Assembly: GCA_020832135.1 (NCBI GenBank) | Contig: JAFIFG010000111.1 | Span: forward strand, 124,001 to 188,000 | Origin: Clostridiaceae bacterium | GTDB taxonomy: Bacteria > Bacillota > Clostridia > Peptostreptococcales > Natronincolaceae | Length of the DNA: 64,000 nucleotides | Reading direction: 5' to 3' | In this document: positions 1 through 10,677 of the stretch, piece after piece | How the letters are laid out: the number at the start of each line of letters is the position of its first letter | Position numbering within the stretch: position 1 is the stretch's first letter | Notes under the pieces: model-generated | What the model was told of the DNA's origin: nothing | Seen by the model: the letters and a program-made list of their open reading frames with translations, nothing else | Databases searched by the model: none | Position numbers and translations under genes: made by a program

Positions 1-36
1 ACCTTTTCCTGATGTAATGACTATCACTTCTCCCAT
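1..36 (-). CDS. minD: Septum site-determining ATPase MinD (first 12 codons)
   Basis: Only the N-terminus is in the window: 12 codons reading MGEVIVITSGKG. This is the classic start of MinD and the first half of its deviant Walker A motif (KGGVGKT follows in the family). A GGGGG-rich ribosome binding site lies about 12 nt before the ATG. It sits 104 nt after minC in the usual minC-minD order. In the family MinD is a membrane-cycling ATPase that activates MinC to block misplaced FtsZ rings. The gene is cut by the window edge, not truncated by nature. Confidence 0.9.
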   Translation of the reverse strand, partial: MGEVIVITSGKG

Positions 37-140
37 TTTATTAATTACCCCCTGTTCATTTGTTTTATCTTCAGTTATTATTAATAATAATTTCTACTAT
101 AATTTAGAGTAATAAAACTCTCTTTGTATTGAGTATTATT

Positions 141-773
141 TTATTTCTTGGTTAGATACGGTTCTATATATACCTTATTATCACGTATTCTTGCCAGTTC
201 TGGACTATTGGGTTTCTCATAACTACCATCTGGCGCCCTAGCTATAACGTCTGCTATTCTTAGTTGAGCAGGGTCTAGATACAAAGCTGCTACACAAGCA
301 TCTTGGTTGCCATTTGAGCCAGCATGAGCTATTCCCCTTAGACTCCCCATAATAATAATGTTACCTTCTGCAATAACTTGTGCCCCCGGATTTACATCTC
401 CTAGTATAACCAAATTTCCACCATACTCAATCCTTTGTCCAGACCTTATGGTACCCTTTAAAAATTTGGTACTTCCTTCATCAATACCCTGAAATACTTC
501 ATTTTTAATATTAATATCCTGCAATATTTCTCTATCTTTCTCAATATGCATTTTATATCGAGTTGCCATAATATCCTCTAATTCTTTCTTTTCTTCTTCA
601 GTTAACACATCACATTTAATATCAGAAATCTTTGCTCCTTTAAAAAAGGATTGTGTTTTCTCTAATTTATCAATCAAATGCTTTTTTATGGTCTCAAAGT
701 CGTGATTTGGTTTAATGTATACAAATAAGCCTTGTTTTGTTCCTTTAAATTCTATAGCATTTTCTTCAGTCAT
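141..773 (-). CDS. minC: Septum site-determining protein MinC
   Basis: Inhibitor of FtsZ polymerisation at the poles, acting with MinD at the membrane. The 210-residue product has a MinC-type N-terminal domain (about 1-95) and the C-terminal beta-helix domain that binds MinD. The latter shows the conserved G-rich repeats and the LRGIAHAG signature near residue 145. The ATG at 773 is chosen because GGAGGT lies 7 nt upstream; a GTG 15 nt earlier would overlap that site. It follows mrdA after a gap of about 200 nt that holds a hairpin, so it may have its own promoter. No oddities seen. Confidence 0.93.
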   Translation of the reverse strand: MTEENAIEFKGTKQGLFVYIKPNHDFETIKKHLIDKLEKTQSFFKGAKISDIKCDVLTEEEKKELEDIMATRYKMHIEKDREILQDINIKNEVFQGIDEGSTKFLKGTIRSGQRIEYGGNLVILGDVNPGAQVIAEGNIIIMGSLRGIAHAGSNGNQDACVAALYLDPAQLRIADVIARAPDGSYEKPNSPELARIRDNKVYIEPYLTKK

Positions 774-962
774 GGAACTTACCTCCACTAATGAATTGTA
801 TTTATGTCTGTTTCAGGGTATCCTATTGAAATTTTAAATTTTCTTCTTCAATTATATTAAATTCTCCATGTATTATTAAATTCCTTCTAAATATTAATAA
901 AAAATATCAGGGACTATAGAACGAATTACGACAAAACCTTTATTAAGGATAATTCTTATATA

Positions 963-996
963 AAAATAGGTTAGCATTATCTCGCTAGCCTATTTT
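963..996 (-). terminator. Hairpin at the 3' end of mrdA
   Basis: Arms at 963-975 and 84-96 of the same hundred form a 13-bp stem with one mismatch and an 8-nt loop, followed on the minus strand by TTTTTATATAA. The mrdA stop codon lies in the loop. It looks like an intrinsic terminator separating the mre/mrd genes from minCD, perhaps only partly effective because of the mismatch. Confidence 0.55.
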
Positions 997-3766
997 CAAT
1001 AGTAAACTCATTATTAATATTTTCATCGTTAAGTCCCATATATTCAGCTACTATTTCCCTAAATATAGGAGATCCATATCCTCCAGAGCCCCCTTGGAAA
1101 ATCAGGACTGATATAGCAATTTGTGGGTCTTCATAAGGTGCAAATCCTGTAAACCATGCATAGTTATCGTAATCATCTTTATATGCATCAAGGTTTATTC
1201 CAGGCCTCAATCTCCTGATAGCCTCTCTCATAGCAAAACCCTTATCTTGATACCTTGCATTATCTTTATTTTGCTCCATTAATTGTAATGTTTTTTCTTC
1301 TACTACAGCTTCTGCTAATCCCCATCCCCTTAAATGTTGCTTTAGGTATTTCACCTCATCTTGTGGCGGTATTTTACCTGATCTTTGAGCAGTTCCTGTT
1401 TTAGCTGCCACATTAATAGGGAAATTGTTAAAATACCCTCTTGCGGTTCCAAGTGCATTTCCTGGTGCTGTAACTAAGTACATCCCGTAATTAATCTCAT
1501 CAAGATTATTATAATTGTTTAACTTTATACGTTCTACGAACTCAGGTGGATAGTCAACCCTTTCTTCCCTATCAAAGCTTTGACTATTTCTGACTAGACT
1601 TAAATTGTACCTATCTCCTCCATTGGCCAATATAGCCATATAATTTGTCATTTGTAAAGGAGTATAGGAATGTTCTCCTTGCCCGATAGAAAAATTCATT
1701 GTGTCAGCCACACTCCATCTAGCTTGGTTAAAGTAACTATACTTTACAACATCTGTATACACATTGACTTTTTCTTGTCTTACTCCTAATTCTTCTAATC
1801 TATTATATAAAACAGAACGTGAAGGATTCTCCTCAGCCCAACTTACGATTTCTTCTATTATTTCATTTAATAATTCAGGTGTTGGGTCTACCAGTGTGTC
1901 ATCTAAATCTTCTAGCTTCATTTGACGTTTTAAATAATTCCTTAACATAGCTTTGATTGTTCTGACTTTATTTTCTATACTGGGTACACCGCCAGACCTT
2001 TCCCTAGGTATATCGATCTCTACTCCAGTTCTATCATTGAGTCCAAATTTCTTAGTGTACTCTGTTAATATATCCATATTCATACTGATCGGTAAATATC
2101 TATTAATACCATAGTCATAGCCATTAGCTACGGAATAGAAGTAATAATTATTTGATCGTGCGATAGCCTCCGCTAAATTTTGATATCCCATTGTAGTTCG
2201 GTTTTGGTTCCATAGCCAGTTACCAAAACTATGGCCTCCTACTTGAATAAATCCCCTATCTAGTATTTTATAATTGGGACTTAACCCCTGCTCTATAGCC
2301 GCAAGCCCTACTATCATTTTAAATGTTGATCCCGGCTGTATCGCTGTACTGACCGCAATATTTTGCAAAGGTCTAGGTGCTAAAGGATCTCGATCATTTT
2401 CAGGCCATAGACTTTGCCAATCGGCAGTACTAATTCCTGTGGCAAATAAATTTGGATCATAGGCAGGATAATTGGCCATTGCCAACACTTCACCTGTCTT
2501 TACATCCGTGACTACAACAGAACCCGAAGTAGCATTTGGCATCCTCTTAAAGGTATCCCTTCCCCATGGAGTCTCATAGGTTCCTCCCACTTGTATGGTT
2601 TTTAACACCTCTTCTAATGTCTCCTCTGCAACCCTTTGCAGATTTCTATCAATAGTTAAATACAATGTATCTCCTGGAACAGGATCTTCCCTATGAAGAA
2701 CTCTAATAAGTCTTCCTCTAGAGTCAACGATTACCCGCTGAAATCCATCAGTGCCTTTAAGTGTTTCTTCAAATTTATGCTCTATACCAGTCTTTCCTAT
2801 TATATCACTAGGTAAATAACCTAGTTCTTTTATAAATCTATCAATTTCATGTTGCTGAGCAATACGTCCCATATATCCTAGGGTATGGGCTGCTAATTTT
2901 TCCTCCGGATAATATCTTATAGGCTCCACCGCTATATTAACTCCAGGAAACTCTAAAATATTCTCTTCTATCTCTGTTACAGATTCCTCTGAAATATCTT
3001 GTGCTATTCTTACTGGCTGATATTGTAAGAACCCTTGTTTTCTAAGTTGTTCTCTTACTACCATTATTTTTCTAGCTTCCTCAGCTGAATATTCCTTAGG
3101 TATTCTGTAATTTCTATTTCTCACTCGCTCAAAAACTTCCTCAGCTGTAATATCTTCCTCCATAATGCCATAGCTCTGTAGCCACTGCTCTTTTCTCATT
3201 TCATCCGTAAATTTCCACTGAGCAATAGATATGGGTACATTAAGATTAGGCATATCGATAAAGGCTTGTTGTATTTCTGCAGGCTCTGTTGCAGCAATGT
3301 TATATCGTCTTCTTAAAATTTCATAGACTTCTTCTGCTGTATCTACCCCTTCAAGATCATGACGCTCTTTCCAATCTTGTATTTGCATGTCATAAGTAAA
3401 TACATATTGACCATTTTCGTTAAATACAATAGGAAAGTCGTCAGTATATCTATCATTATTTTTTTCTAGTACATTAATTAAGTTTAATGCAACTTCATTT
3501 ATTTTCTCATCTACAACTTCATTGTTCATTATTTGAATCGTAAAGCTGGGTCGACTCCCGGCTAGGAGTTTTCCATATCGATCACGTATTTCACCTCTAG
3601 CAGCTGGTAAAGGTATAGTTTTATAAATTCTATTTTCAGCTTGTTCTCTATACTCTTCCCCTTGAACAACCATTACTGTTGCTAATCTAAATAAAATAAT
3701 TAAAAATATACATGTAAATGCTGCAATAATTACATTATATCTATCTTCAAATTTTTTAAAAATCAT
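977..3766 (-). CDS. mrdA: Penicillin-binding protein 2 (class B transpeptidase, elongation)
   Basis: Cross-links peptidoglycan during cell elongation, working with the MreBCD complex encoded just upstream. The 929-residue product has one N-terminal membrane helix (about 12-32) and a long non-catalytic pedestal domain. The transpeptidase domain carries SxxK (STFK, about residue 480), SxN (SNN, about 538) and KTG (about 789). It is about 300 residues longer than the E. coli enzyme. Much of the excess is in the pedestal region and in a roughly 100-residue insertion between SxN and KTG; long forms are usual in Clostridia. The ATG at 3766 has a weak GGTGAT site and lies 14 nt after mreD. Confidence 0.94.
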   Translation of the reverse strand: MIFKKFEDRYNVIIAAFTCIFLIILFRLATVMVVQGEEYREQAENRIYKTIPLPAARGEIRDRYGKLLAGSRPSFTIQIMNNEVVDEKINEVALNLINVLEKNNDRYTDDFPIVFNENGQYVFTYDMQIQDWKERHDLEGVDTAEEVYEILRRRYNIAATEPAEIQQAFIDMPNLNVPISIAQWKFTDEMRKEQWLQSYGIMEEDITAEEVFERVRNRNYRIPKEYSAEEARKIMVVREQLRKQGFLQYQPVRIAQDISEESVTEIEENILEFPGVNIAVEPIRYYPEEKLAAHTLGYMGRIAQQHEIDRFIKELGYLPSDIIGKTGIEHKFEETLKGTDGFQRVIVDSRGRLIRVLHREDPVPGDTLYLTIDRNLQRVAEETLEEVLKTIQVGGTYETPWGRDTFKRMPNATSGSVVVTDVKTGEVLAMANYPAYDPNLFATGISTADWQSLWPENDRDPLAPRPLQNIAVSTAIQPGSTFKMIVGLAAIEQGLSPNYKILDRGFIQVGGHSFGNWLWNQNRTTMGYQNLAEAIARSNNYYFYSVANGYDYGINRYLPISMNMDILTEYTKKFGLNDRTGVEIDIPRERSGGVPSIENKVRTIKAMLRNYLKRQMKLEDLDDTLVDPTPELLNEIIEEIVSWAEENPSRSVLYNRLEELGVRQEKVNVYTDVVKYSYFNQARWSVADTMNFSIGQGEHSYTPLQMTNYMAILANGGDRYNLSLVRNSQSFDREERVDYPPEFVERIKLNNYNNLDEINYGMYLVTAPGNALGTARGYFNNFPINVAAKTGTAQRSGKIPPQDEVKYLKQHLRGWGLAEAVVEEKTLQLMEQNKDNARYQDKGFAMREAIRRLRPGINLDAYKDDYDNYAWFTGFAPYEDPQIAISVLIFQGGSGGYGSPIFREIVAEYMGLNDENINNEFTIENRLAR

Positions 3767-3780
3767 AAGCCATCACCATT

Positions 3781-4272
3781 CTAATATCTATTTTTGATAG
3801 ATTTGAAAATTTTAGATACATAAATGTAAACAAAAACGGAAATAATTGAATTATATATTATCTCAAAGGGTAGCATAAATCTTAGAATATTGAAGTATTC
3901 CAAGCTATACCCTAGCAAATATATAACTAACAAACTAATTCCATAATAAAATACAGTAGCTAATGCTGTAAAAACAAAAGGAATAATTGGATTGTCTTTA
4001 AATATATTGCGATTAGTCGTCCCTATTATATATCCTATTAGCATATAAGCTAATGCATTTAATCCTATAACTTTTTCAAAAATAACATCTTGTATCAAAC
4101 CAATGATAAACCCTATAATAGCACCTTTATCTTTTTTACTATTTATAGCAAAACAAACAACCAATATCAGACTAGTATTAGGCACTACATTTTTTAGCTC
4201 TATATGTTGGAATAAAGTGGAATGCAATATAAAATTTATAAAAATAATTAAACCTATTATTGATGTCTTCAC
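3781..4272 (-). CDS. mreD: Rod shape-determining membrane protein MreD
   Basis: Integral membrane partner of MreC and MreB in the elongasome. The 163-residue protein is almost wholly hydrophobic with about five membrane helices, as expected for MreD. It starts with GTG, 8 nt after an AAGGGG site, and lies 14 nt after mreC. Assignment rests on hydrophobicity, length and position between mreC and mrdA more than on sharp motifs. Confidence 0.9.
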   Translation of the reverse strand: MKTSIIGLIIFINFILHSTLFQHIELKNVVPNTSLILVVCFAINSKKDKGAIIGFIIGLIQDVIFEKVIGLNALAYMLIGYIIGTTNRNIFKDNPIIPFVFTALATVFYYGISLLVIYLLGYSLEYFNILRFMLPFEIIYNSIISVFVYIYVSKIFKSIKNRY

Positions 4273-4286
4273 TGCTTAAACCCCTT

Positions 4287-5129
4287 TTACTCGTTCCTTA
4301 TTATTTGTGGAGCCATGACTAAAACCTTGTTTAATCTTTTAAAATTAACATAAGGTTCTACCTTTACTGTTTTTAATAATTGATCACTAGACATAGCAAC
4401 TTCTATTACCTCACCGATAATAATTCCATGTGGATATATTCCTAATCCTGATGTGATTAACTTATCTCCCACCACCACTTCCGCCATGGGATCAAACAGG
4501 TATCCTGTAAGCTCATTAGTTATGCTGCCTGATAAAATACCCTGAAACGTTCTGTCTCTTAGTATTTGGAAGCTTACAGAACTGTTATTATCAATAATAG
4601 CAATAACCTTAGCCCAGTTCTCCCCTGCTTCATACACTCGACCAACTAGTCCATTAGAAGCTAACACAACACTGTCTTTTTTAATTCCTTTGTTTTCTCC
4701 TACATCTATTGTGAATATATCAAACCAATTACTGGGGGATTTACCTACAATATTAGCTACAATAGGTTCAAAGTCATCCTCTTCTTCAATATAATTAAGT
4801 GCAAACTTCAATCCTCTAAGTTCCTCTAATTCATCACGATTTAATCTTGCTTTAATCAGTTCCTCCTGTAAAGACTCAACTTCTTTTTCAAGTTCTATGT
4901 TTTCCTTTTTTAAATGAGTGAAACTAAATATGGAGGATGCTCCCTCTGAAATAATATTTGCACCAGTGTTTACTACTCTTTGAAAAGGACTTGCTGCATT
5001 ACCTGCCCAAGTCTCCAAAATATTCATTTCTTCTCTTTGCCTTGAAGTTAATCCTATAATTATAATGAGAATGATAGTGACGATCGTCACTATCATTACA
5101 GATTTATTTTTAAAAATTTTATTTGACAT
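4287..5129 (-). CDS. mreC: Rod shape-determining protein MreC
   Basis: Bitopic scaffold linking cytoplasmic MreB to the periplasmic-side wall synthases. The 280-residue product has one N-terminal membrane helix (about 10-29), a coiled coil (about 68-105, rich in E, K and L) and a beta-rich C-terminal MreC domain with conserved patches such as GLVGRV and TSGLG. It lies 14 nt after mreB and 14 nt before mreD, in one transcription unit. Typical length. Confidence 0.95.
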   Translation of the reverse strand: MSNKIFKNKSVMIVTIVTIILIIIIGLTSRQREEMNILETWAGNAASPFQRVVNTGANIISEGASSIFSFTHLKKENIELEKEVESLQEELIKARLNRDELEELRGLKFALNYIEEEDDFEPIVANIVGKSPSNWFDIFTIDVGENKGIKKDSVVLASNGLVGRVYEAGENWAKVIAIIDNNSSVSFQILRDRTFQGILSGSITNELTGYLFDPMAEVVVGDKLITSGLGIYPHGIIIGEVIEVAMSSDQLLKTVKVEPYVNFKRLNKVLVMAPQIIRNE

Positions 5130-5143
5130 TTACCCCACCATCT

Positions 5144-6166
<1,023 letters not shown>

Positions 6167-6195
6167 TCATACTGCTCCTTCCTTATCTTATACAT

Positions 6196-6894
6196 TTACA
6201 TCATATTTTTTTCTTTTAAACTAATATAAGTATTGTCCCCTATAATGATATGATCTAAGACTTCAATTCCAATTATATTGCCTGCTTCTATCAATCTTTT
6301 AGTTATATTTATATCTTCATTGCTGGGCTTAGGATCACCACTAGGATGATTATGTGTTAAGATAATAGAAGAAGAACTGCGTTTTATAGCCTTAACAAAA
6401 ACTTCTCTAGGGTGAACAATAGAAGCATTCAAACTGCCAATAGATATGTTTTCTACTGATATTAGTTCATTTTTAGTGTTTAACAATAATACATTGAAAA
6501 ATTCCTTTTTTAAATACCGCATTTCTTCCATCAATAAGTTACTTACATCATCTGGAGTCTTTATTCTATAATTATTTACCTTTGTAGAGAAAGCTATACG
6601 TTTACCTAGTTCTACAGATGCAATTATTTGTGATGACTTAGCTAAACCTACACCTTTAATTTCACTAAGTTCTTCTACAGTACAATCTGTTAAGAATCTT
6701 AGCCCTTCTTTATTAAAATTTAATATGCTTGTTGCCAAGTCTATAGCTGACATTTCCCGTGTTCCCGTTGATAATAAAATTGCTAAAAGTTCGCTATTTG
6801 ACAAAGTGTTAACACCGTATTTTAATAGCTTTTCCCGTGGTCTTTCATATTCTGGCATTTCTTTAATAGTTGTGTATAGATTTTCTCTATTCAC
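6196..6894 (-). CDS. radC: RadC family protein (JAB/MPN domain)
   Basis: The product has N-terminal helix-hairpin-helix features (SEIKGVGLAKSSQI) and a C-terminal JAB1/MPN-like metalloprotease domain with the metal motif HNHPSGDP. The true role is unsettled: early work tied it to DNA repair, but this is not firmly supported. The GTG at 6894 (MNRENLYTTI) is preferred because GGAGGGAG lies 5 nt upstream; an in-frame ATG 21 nt earlier has no good site. It lies between maf and mreB in a tight operon. Confidence 0.92.
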   Translation of the reverse strand: MNRENLYTTIKEMPEYERPREKLLKYGVNTLSNSELLAILLSTGTREMSAIDLATSILNFNKEGLRFLTDCTVEELSEIKGVGLAKSSQIIASVELGKRIAFSTKVNNYRIKTPDDVSNLLMEEMRYLKKEFFNVLLLNTKNELISVENISIGSLNASIVHPREVFVKAIKRSSSSIILTHNHPSGDPKPSNEDINITKRLIEAGNIIGIEVLDHIIIGDNTYISLKEKNMM

Positions 6895-6921
6895 ATGATC
6901 TCCCTCCAAGCACATTATTCA

Positions 6922-7500
6922 TTATAGAAGATGAATATTAAAAAATCGATGCATCATTTCTCCTAATTTATATATAGGTAAACCTACAACGTTGTAATAA
7001 TCTCCTTCTATTCTTTTTATAAATAAAGATGCCTTTCCTTGGATGCCGTAACTACCTGCTTTATCCATTGTTTCTCCCGTATCTATATATCTATATATTT
7101 CCTCGTCACTTATGTCTCTAAAATATATTTTTGTCGTCTCATAGTCCACTTCACTTATATTATCTAAATGTCTTATTAGAGCAATTCCAGTTACTACTTC
7201 ATGCTGACTCCCTGATAGACTTTTTAACATTTTATAAGCATCTTCTTTGTTTTTAGGTTTGCCTAACATTTTGTCATGAACTACAATTGTATCAGCTGCT
7301 ATAACGATGGCATCTTGTTTGATTTTTTTAGCTACATCTTGACATTTTTGAAGTGCTAGATCCATAACGATTTTATTGTAGTCCCCTTCTACATCCATTT
7401 TTTCTTCAATATTACTACTAACAACTTCAAATTTAATATTTAGATTTTTTAATAATTCTTTTCTCCTAGGGGATTGAGAGGCTAATATGATTTTGGACAA
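6922..7500 (-). CDS. maf: Maf family nucleotide pyrophosphatase
   Basis: Maf proteins hydrolyse dTTP, UTP and modified nucleotides to monophosphates, and in Bacillus overexpression blocks septation. The 192-residue product opens with the substrate-binding signature ASQSPRRKELL (about 7-17) and carries the conserved AADTIVV and GKP motifs. Length is standard. It lies 27 nt before radC and 8 nt after the DUF4321 gene, the common maf-radC-mreB order of Firmicutes. Confidence 0.94.
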   Translation of the reverse strand: MSKIILASQSPRRKELLKNLNIKFEVVSSNIEEKMDVEGDYNKIVMDLALQKCQDVAKKIKQDAIVIAADTIVVHDKMLGKPKNKEDAYKMLKSLSGSQHEVVTGIALIRHLDNISEVDYETTKIYFRDISDEEIYRYIDTGETMDKAGSYGIQGKASLFIKRIEGDYYNVVGLPIYKLGEMMHRFFNIHLL

Positions 7501-7508
7501 ATAATCAC

Positions 7509-7757
7509 CTACAATCTTTTAAATATTAACACAGCTAATAAAAGCCCTATTAAATTTGCTACATTAATGTGAACTAAAAAAGTTAGGTTGATATAAATAA
7601 TCCCAAGATTAACTTGAAAGTTATTTAATCCTAATGGTTCTGGTCCATAAGATAATAATGGTAAAGTACTGCCTAATGAAGAAGCTATTAATCCTCCTAA
7701 GACCACTCCTGTAATAATAAGTAATATTAATATCCAAGGATTTTTATATCTACTCAT
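7509..7757 (-). CDS. DUF4321 membrane protein
   Basis: An 82-residue protein with two clear membrane helices (about 8-30 and 60-80) joined by a short polar loop containing PLGLN. It matches the DUF4321 family, which in Clostridia sits next to maf/radC/mreB. Its function is unknown; co-localisation suggests a link to envelope growth, but that is inference. An initiator ATG lies about 10 nt after a GGGGGC-type site. Confidence 0.8.
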   Translation of the reverse strand: MSRYKNPWILILLIITGVVLGGLIASSLGSTLPLLSYGPEPLGLNNFQVNLGIIYINLTFLVHINVANLIGLLLAVLIFKRL

Positions 7758-7779
7758 AGTATTGCCCCCTTACCTTTAT

Positions 7780-8313
7780 CTAAATAGTATTTAACATATT
7801 TTTAAAAGGAATTTTTGCCTTATCTAAAATAAAATTACACGTAAGACCTATGAATATTCCAGTAAAAATACTAGCAAACATCATAATAGGTAGATAAGTG
7901 AAAATTCGTATATTATTTATAATTAAAGCCGCTACCATTAATTGTGCTACATTGTGACCTAAGGCGCCTATAACACTCACTCCAACTAAGCTGAAGTATT
8001 TGCTGAATAATTTGTATGCAATCCACATCAATAGTGTGCTTAATATGGCTCCTGAAACACTATACATCATTGAAGTTATGGCTCCTGATGCTACTCCTGC
8101 AATAATACATCTTAACACATTTACCGTCAAAGCATACTTCAATCCAAAAGTAACTAATGTAATTAGCCCAATAATATTTGCTAAACCCAATTTTGCCCCT
8201 GGTGCTACACCGATAAAAGGATTGGGGATAAAATTCTCCATAATATGAAGAGCTAGTCCTAAAGAAACTAGCATAGCCAAGTAGGTTAATTTTCTAGTGC
8301 TCATTTTTATCAC
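7780..8313 (-). CDS. Gx transporter family protein (S-component-like membrane protein)
   Basis: A 177-residue integral membrane protein with about five helices and the family block NPFIGVAPGAKLGLANI near residue 32. The family was once labelled heptaprenyl diphosphate synthase component I and is now called Gx transporter; it resembles substrate-binding subunits of ECF transporters. The substrate is unknown. It often sits beside Rnf or ApbE/FMN-related genes and here directly follows the rnf terminator. Start is uncertain: GTG at 8313 or ATG at 8304, neither with a strong ribosome binding site. Confidence 0.75.
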   Translation of the reverse strand: MIKMSTRKLTYLAMLVSLGLALHIMENFIPNPFIGVAPGAKLGLANIIGLITLVTFGLKYALTVNVLRCIIAGVASGAITSMMYSVSGAILSTLLMWIAYKLFSKYFSLVGVSVIGALGHNVAQLMVAALIINNIRIFTYLPIMMFASIFTGIFIGLTCNFILDKAKIPFKNMLNTI

Positions 8314-8413
8314 ACTTTCTATTAAAAGTTAATCGTTAGTCAATCAATTAAAAGTTTACCACTAAAGCTTTTAAGTTACAAGTAGAAAAAAATTCATATT
8401 TCAATAAATAATT

Positions 8414-8444
8414 AGTCCCCTAGTATTGATAATACTAGGGGACT
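8414..8444 (-). terminator. Terminator of the rnf operon
   Basis: A perfect 14-bp inverted repeat (arms 8414-8427 and 8431-8444) with a 3-nt loop lies 15 nt after the rnfB stop. The following minus-strand sequence is T-rich but interrupted (TTATTTATT). It separates the rnf operon from the Gx transporter and mre genes. Confidence 0.8.
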
Positions 8445-8459
8445 TGCAATTAATAGATA

Positions 8460-9446
8460 CTATTTCATTTCAATTGATTTTTTAGGGCATTTTTCTTCAC
8501 AAACACCGCAACCTATGCACTTTTCAGCTAAGATTTTATGTTTTCCTTTTAGTTCCCCTTCAATTGCTTCCGTAGGACAATGTTTTTTACAAATAGTGCA
8601 TCCCACACATGTATCGTCATTGATAACCGCTTGCTTTCTTCTTTCGAGGTCCCCTTCAATTGCTTTTGTTGGACATTTTTCTACACAAACAAAGCATTGG
8701 GTACACTTTTCATAATCAATAAATGCAAGATTATTTTTAAAGTCGATTGCATCAAAAGGACAGGACTTCACACATAGTTTGCATGCAATACAAGCAACTT
8801 CACATTTTTTTCTTACTACCTTACCAGTTTCTTTATTATTACATGTAATAACTACTGTTTGGTCATAAGGAACCATATCAATTACATCCTTAGGACATAC
8901 TTCTATACATTTTCCACAGGCAGTACATTTTTCTGGAATAATTTTTGCTATTCTACCATCTACTATTTCAATAGCATCAAATTGACATGCTTTTACACAT
9001 GTTCCAAATCCTAAGCATGAATAATTACAAGATTTATCTCCACCACCGCCTACCATAGAAGCTGCTACACAATCATTTATTCCGTGATATTCAAACTTAT
9101 CCTTGCATTTTGTTGAATCACCGTTGCAAATAACCTTTGCAACCTTTCTTTCACTTGTACCCGCTTCAACGCCCATAATATTAGCAATAGCTTGGGTACA
9201 ATCAGGTCCTCCTACAGGACATCCATCCACCGGTGCTTCACCAGCAGCTACTGCTTTAGCAAAACTATCACATCCTGGCACACCACAACCTCCACAGTTA
9301 GCTCCTGGCAATACATCTCTGATAGCAATTGCCCGTGAATCTATTTCTACAGCAAATTTCTGTGAAGCATAGGCTAATCCCGCTCCAAATACTAAGCCTA
9401 AGCCTCCCAAACTTACAACTGGATAAATAATACTCTCAAAATTCAT
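8460..9446 (-). CDS. rnfB: Rnf complex subunit B (polyferredoxin)
   Basis: Iron-sulfur subunit that takes electrons from reduced ferredoxin into the membrane-bound Rnf complex. The 328-residue protein has an N-terminal membrane helix (about 5-25). An Fe-S domain follows (CGGCGVPGC, about 50-58, with a later CP). After about residue 140 there are six ferredoxin-like CxxCxxCxxxC-type blocks by my count. This is the enlarged clostridial/acetogen form; gammaproteobacterial RnfB is much shorter. It is the last gene of rnfCDGEAB. Confidence 0.96.
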   Translation of the reverse strand: MNFESIIYPVVSLGGLGLVFGAGLAYASQKFAVEIDSRAIAIRDVLPGANCGGCGVPGCDSFAKAVAAGEAPVDGCPVGGPDCTQAIANIMGVEAGTSERKVAKVICNGDSTKCKDKFEYHGINDCVAASMVGGGGDKSCNYSCLGFGTCVKACQFDAIEIVDGRIAKIIPEKCTACGKCIEVCPKDVIDMVPYDQTVVITCNNKETGKVVRKKCEVACIACKLCVKSCPFDAIDFKNNLAFIDYEKCTQCFVCVEKCPTKAIEGDLERRKQAVINDDTCVGCTICKKHCPTEAIEGELKGKHKILAEKCIGCGVCEEKCPKKSIEMK

Positions 9447-9458
9447 CTAATCACTCCT

Positions 9459-10040
9459 TTATACAAGTCCAGCAAACCCTAAAAAGGCCATTGACATTAA
9501 ACTTGCAGTAATAAGTGCAATAGGAAAGCCTTTGAACACTTTAGGAACATGAGAAAGTTCCAATCTTTCACGAATAGCAGCAAATAAAACTATGGCCAAA
9601 GTAAATCCTATAGCGGCACCAATAGCATGTGTTATAGTTTGTATCAAACTATACTCTTGTTGGATATTTAAAATTGTTAGTCCCAGCACGGCACAGTTAG
9701 TAGTAATCAATGGTAAGAATACACCTAATGATTGGTAAAGAACAGGACTACTCTTTTGAATAACCATTTCAACCAACTGTACTAAAGATGCAATTACTAA
9801 TATAAAAGCTATCGTTTGCATATACTCAATATTTAATGGAACCAAGATTAAATATTCTACTAAATAAGTAATAATAGAAGCCAAAGACATAACAAAGGTA
9901 ACTGCCATTCCCATGCCAAAAGCAGTTTCTACCTGTTTAGAAACACCTAAGAAGGGACATATACCTAAAAATCGTGACAATATAAAGTTATTTACTAAAA
10001 TAGCACTAACTAAAATAACGAATAATGATGTATCATTCAA
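9459..10040 (-). CDS. rnfA: Rnf complex subunit A (membrane)
   Basis: Integral membrane subunit, homologous to NqrE, with about six helices. Residues near 25-40 ([17 protein letters not shown]) include the conserved helix I cysteine, and NCAVLG near 115 carries the second; in the Rnf/Nqr family these cysteines bind a shared membrane iron-sulfur centre. Length 193 is typical. It is 12 nt upstream of rnfB and 13 nt after rnfE. Confidence 0.96.
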   Translation of the reverse strand: MNDTSLFVILVSAILVNNFILSRFLGICPFLGVSKQVETAFGMGMAVTFVMSLASIITYLVEYLILVPLNIEYMQTIAFILVIASLVQLVEMVIQKSSPVLYQSLGVFLPLITTNCAVLGLTILNIQQEYSLIQTITHAIGAAIGFTLAIVLFAAIRERLELSHVPKVFKGFPIALITASLMSMAFLGFAGLV

Positions 10041-10053
10041 AACCTACACCTCC

Positions 10054-10662
10054 CTATAATTCATTTAAATCTTTCGACGTAATTTTATTAAATAAAGCTA
10101 ATAATAATCCTAGGGCTAAAAAGGCTCCCGGAGGCATCGTCATGAATCTCGCCGGTTCAAAGCTACTCCACATAACAGCTTGCCCAAAGATAGTCCCTGC
10201 ACCTAACCATTCCCGTACCACACCTAATACTACTAATGCAGCAGTAAATCCTAATCCCATCCCCGCACCATCTACAATAGATCCAATGGTGGAACTTTTA
10301 GAGGCAAAGGATTCAGCTCTAGCCAAGATTAAGCAATTAACAACGATAAGAGGTATAAATATTCCTAATGCAGCAAATAGTGTAGGCACATAAGCCCTCA
10401 TAAGCATACCAACCATAGTAACGAAGGTGGCAATTACCACAATAAAGGATGGTATTCTAATTTTGCTTGGAATAAAGTTTTTAATTAATGAAATAACAGT
10501 ATTGGAACCCAACAACACAGCAGTTGTAGCAAGACCCATTCCTAGCCCGTTCATAGCTGAATTAGTAACAGCTAAAACTGGACACATACCTAACATTTGA
10601 ACGAAAACAGGATTATCGAAAACTAATCCTTTAGTAAAAATTCTATTTAATTTCATAATCAT
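10054..10662 (-). CDS. rnfE: Rnf complex subunit E (membrane)
   Basis: Paralogue of RnfA, homologous to NqrD, with about six membrane helices. It shows matching cysteine motifs GMCPVLAVTNS (about 26-36) and VNCLIL (about 111-116). Together RnfA and RnfE form the pseudo-symmetric membrane core that passes electrons across the bilayer. The ATG at 10662 and a second in-frame ATG at 10656 both follow the same GGAGGTGA site; the second gives a more typical MKLNRIF start. Confidence 0.95.
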   Translation of the reverse strand: MIMKLNRIFTKGLVFDNPVFVQMLGMCPVLAVTNSAMNGLGMGLATTAVLLGSNTVISLIKNFIPSKIRIPSFIVVIATFVTMVGMLMRAYVPTLFAALGIFIPLIVVNCLILARAESFASKSSTIGSIVDGAGMGLGFTAALVVLGVVREWLGAGTIFGQAVMWSSFEPARFMTMPPGAFLALGLLLALFNKITSKDLNEL

Positions 10663-10677
10663 TTCACCTCCAATAAT

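Noticed and set aside
977-3766. mrdA as a fusion protein because of its 929-residue length
   Set aside because: Long PBP2 proteins with an inserted segment are normal in Clostridia; all three catalytic motifs are in order.
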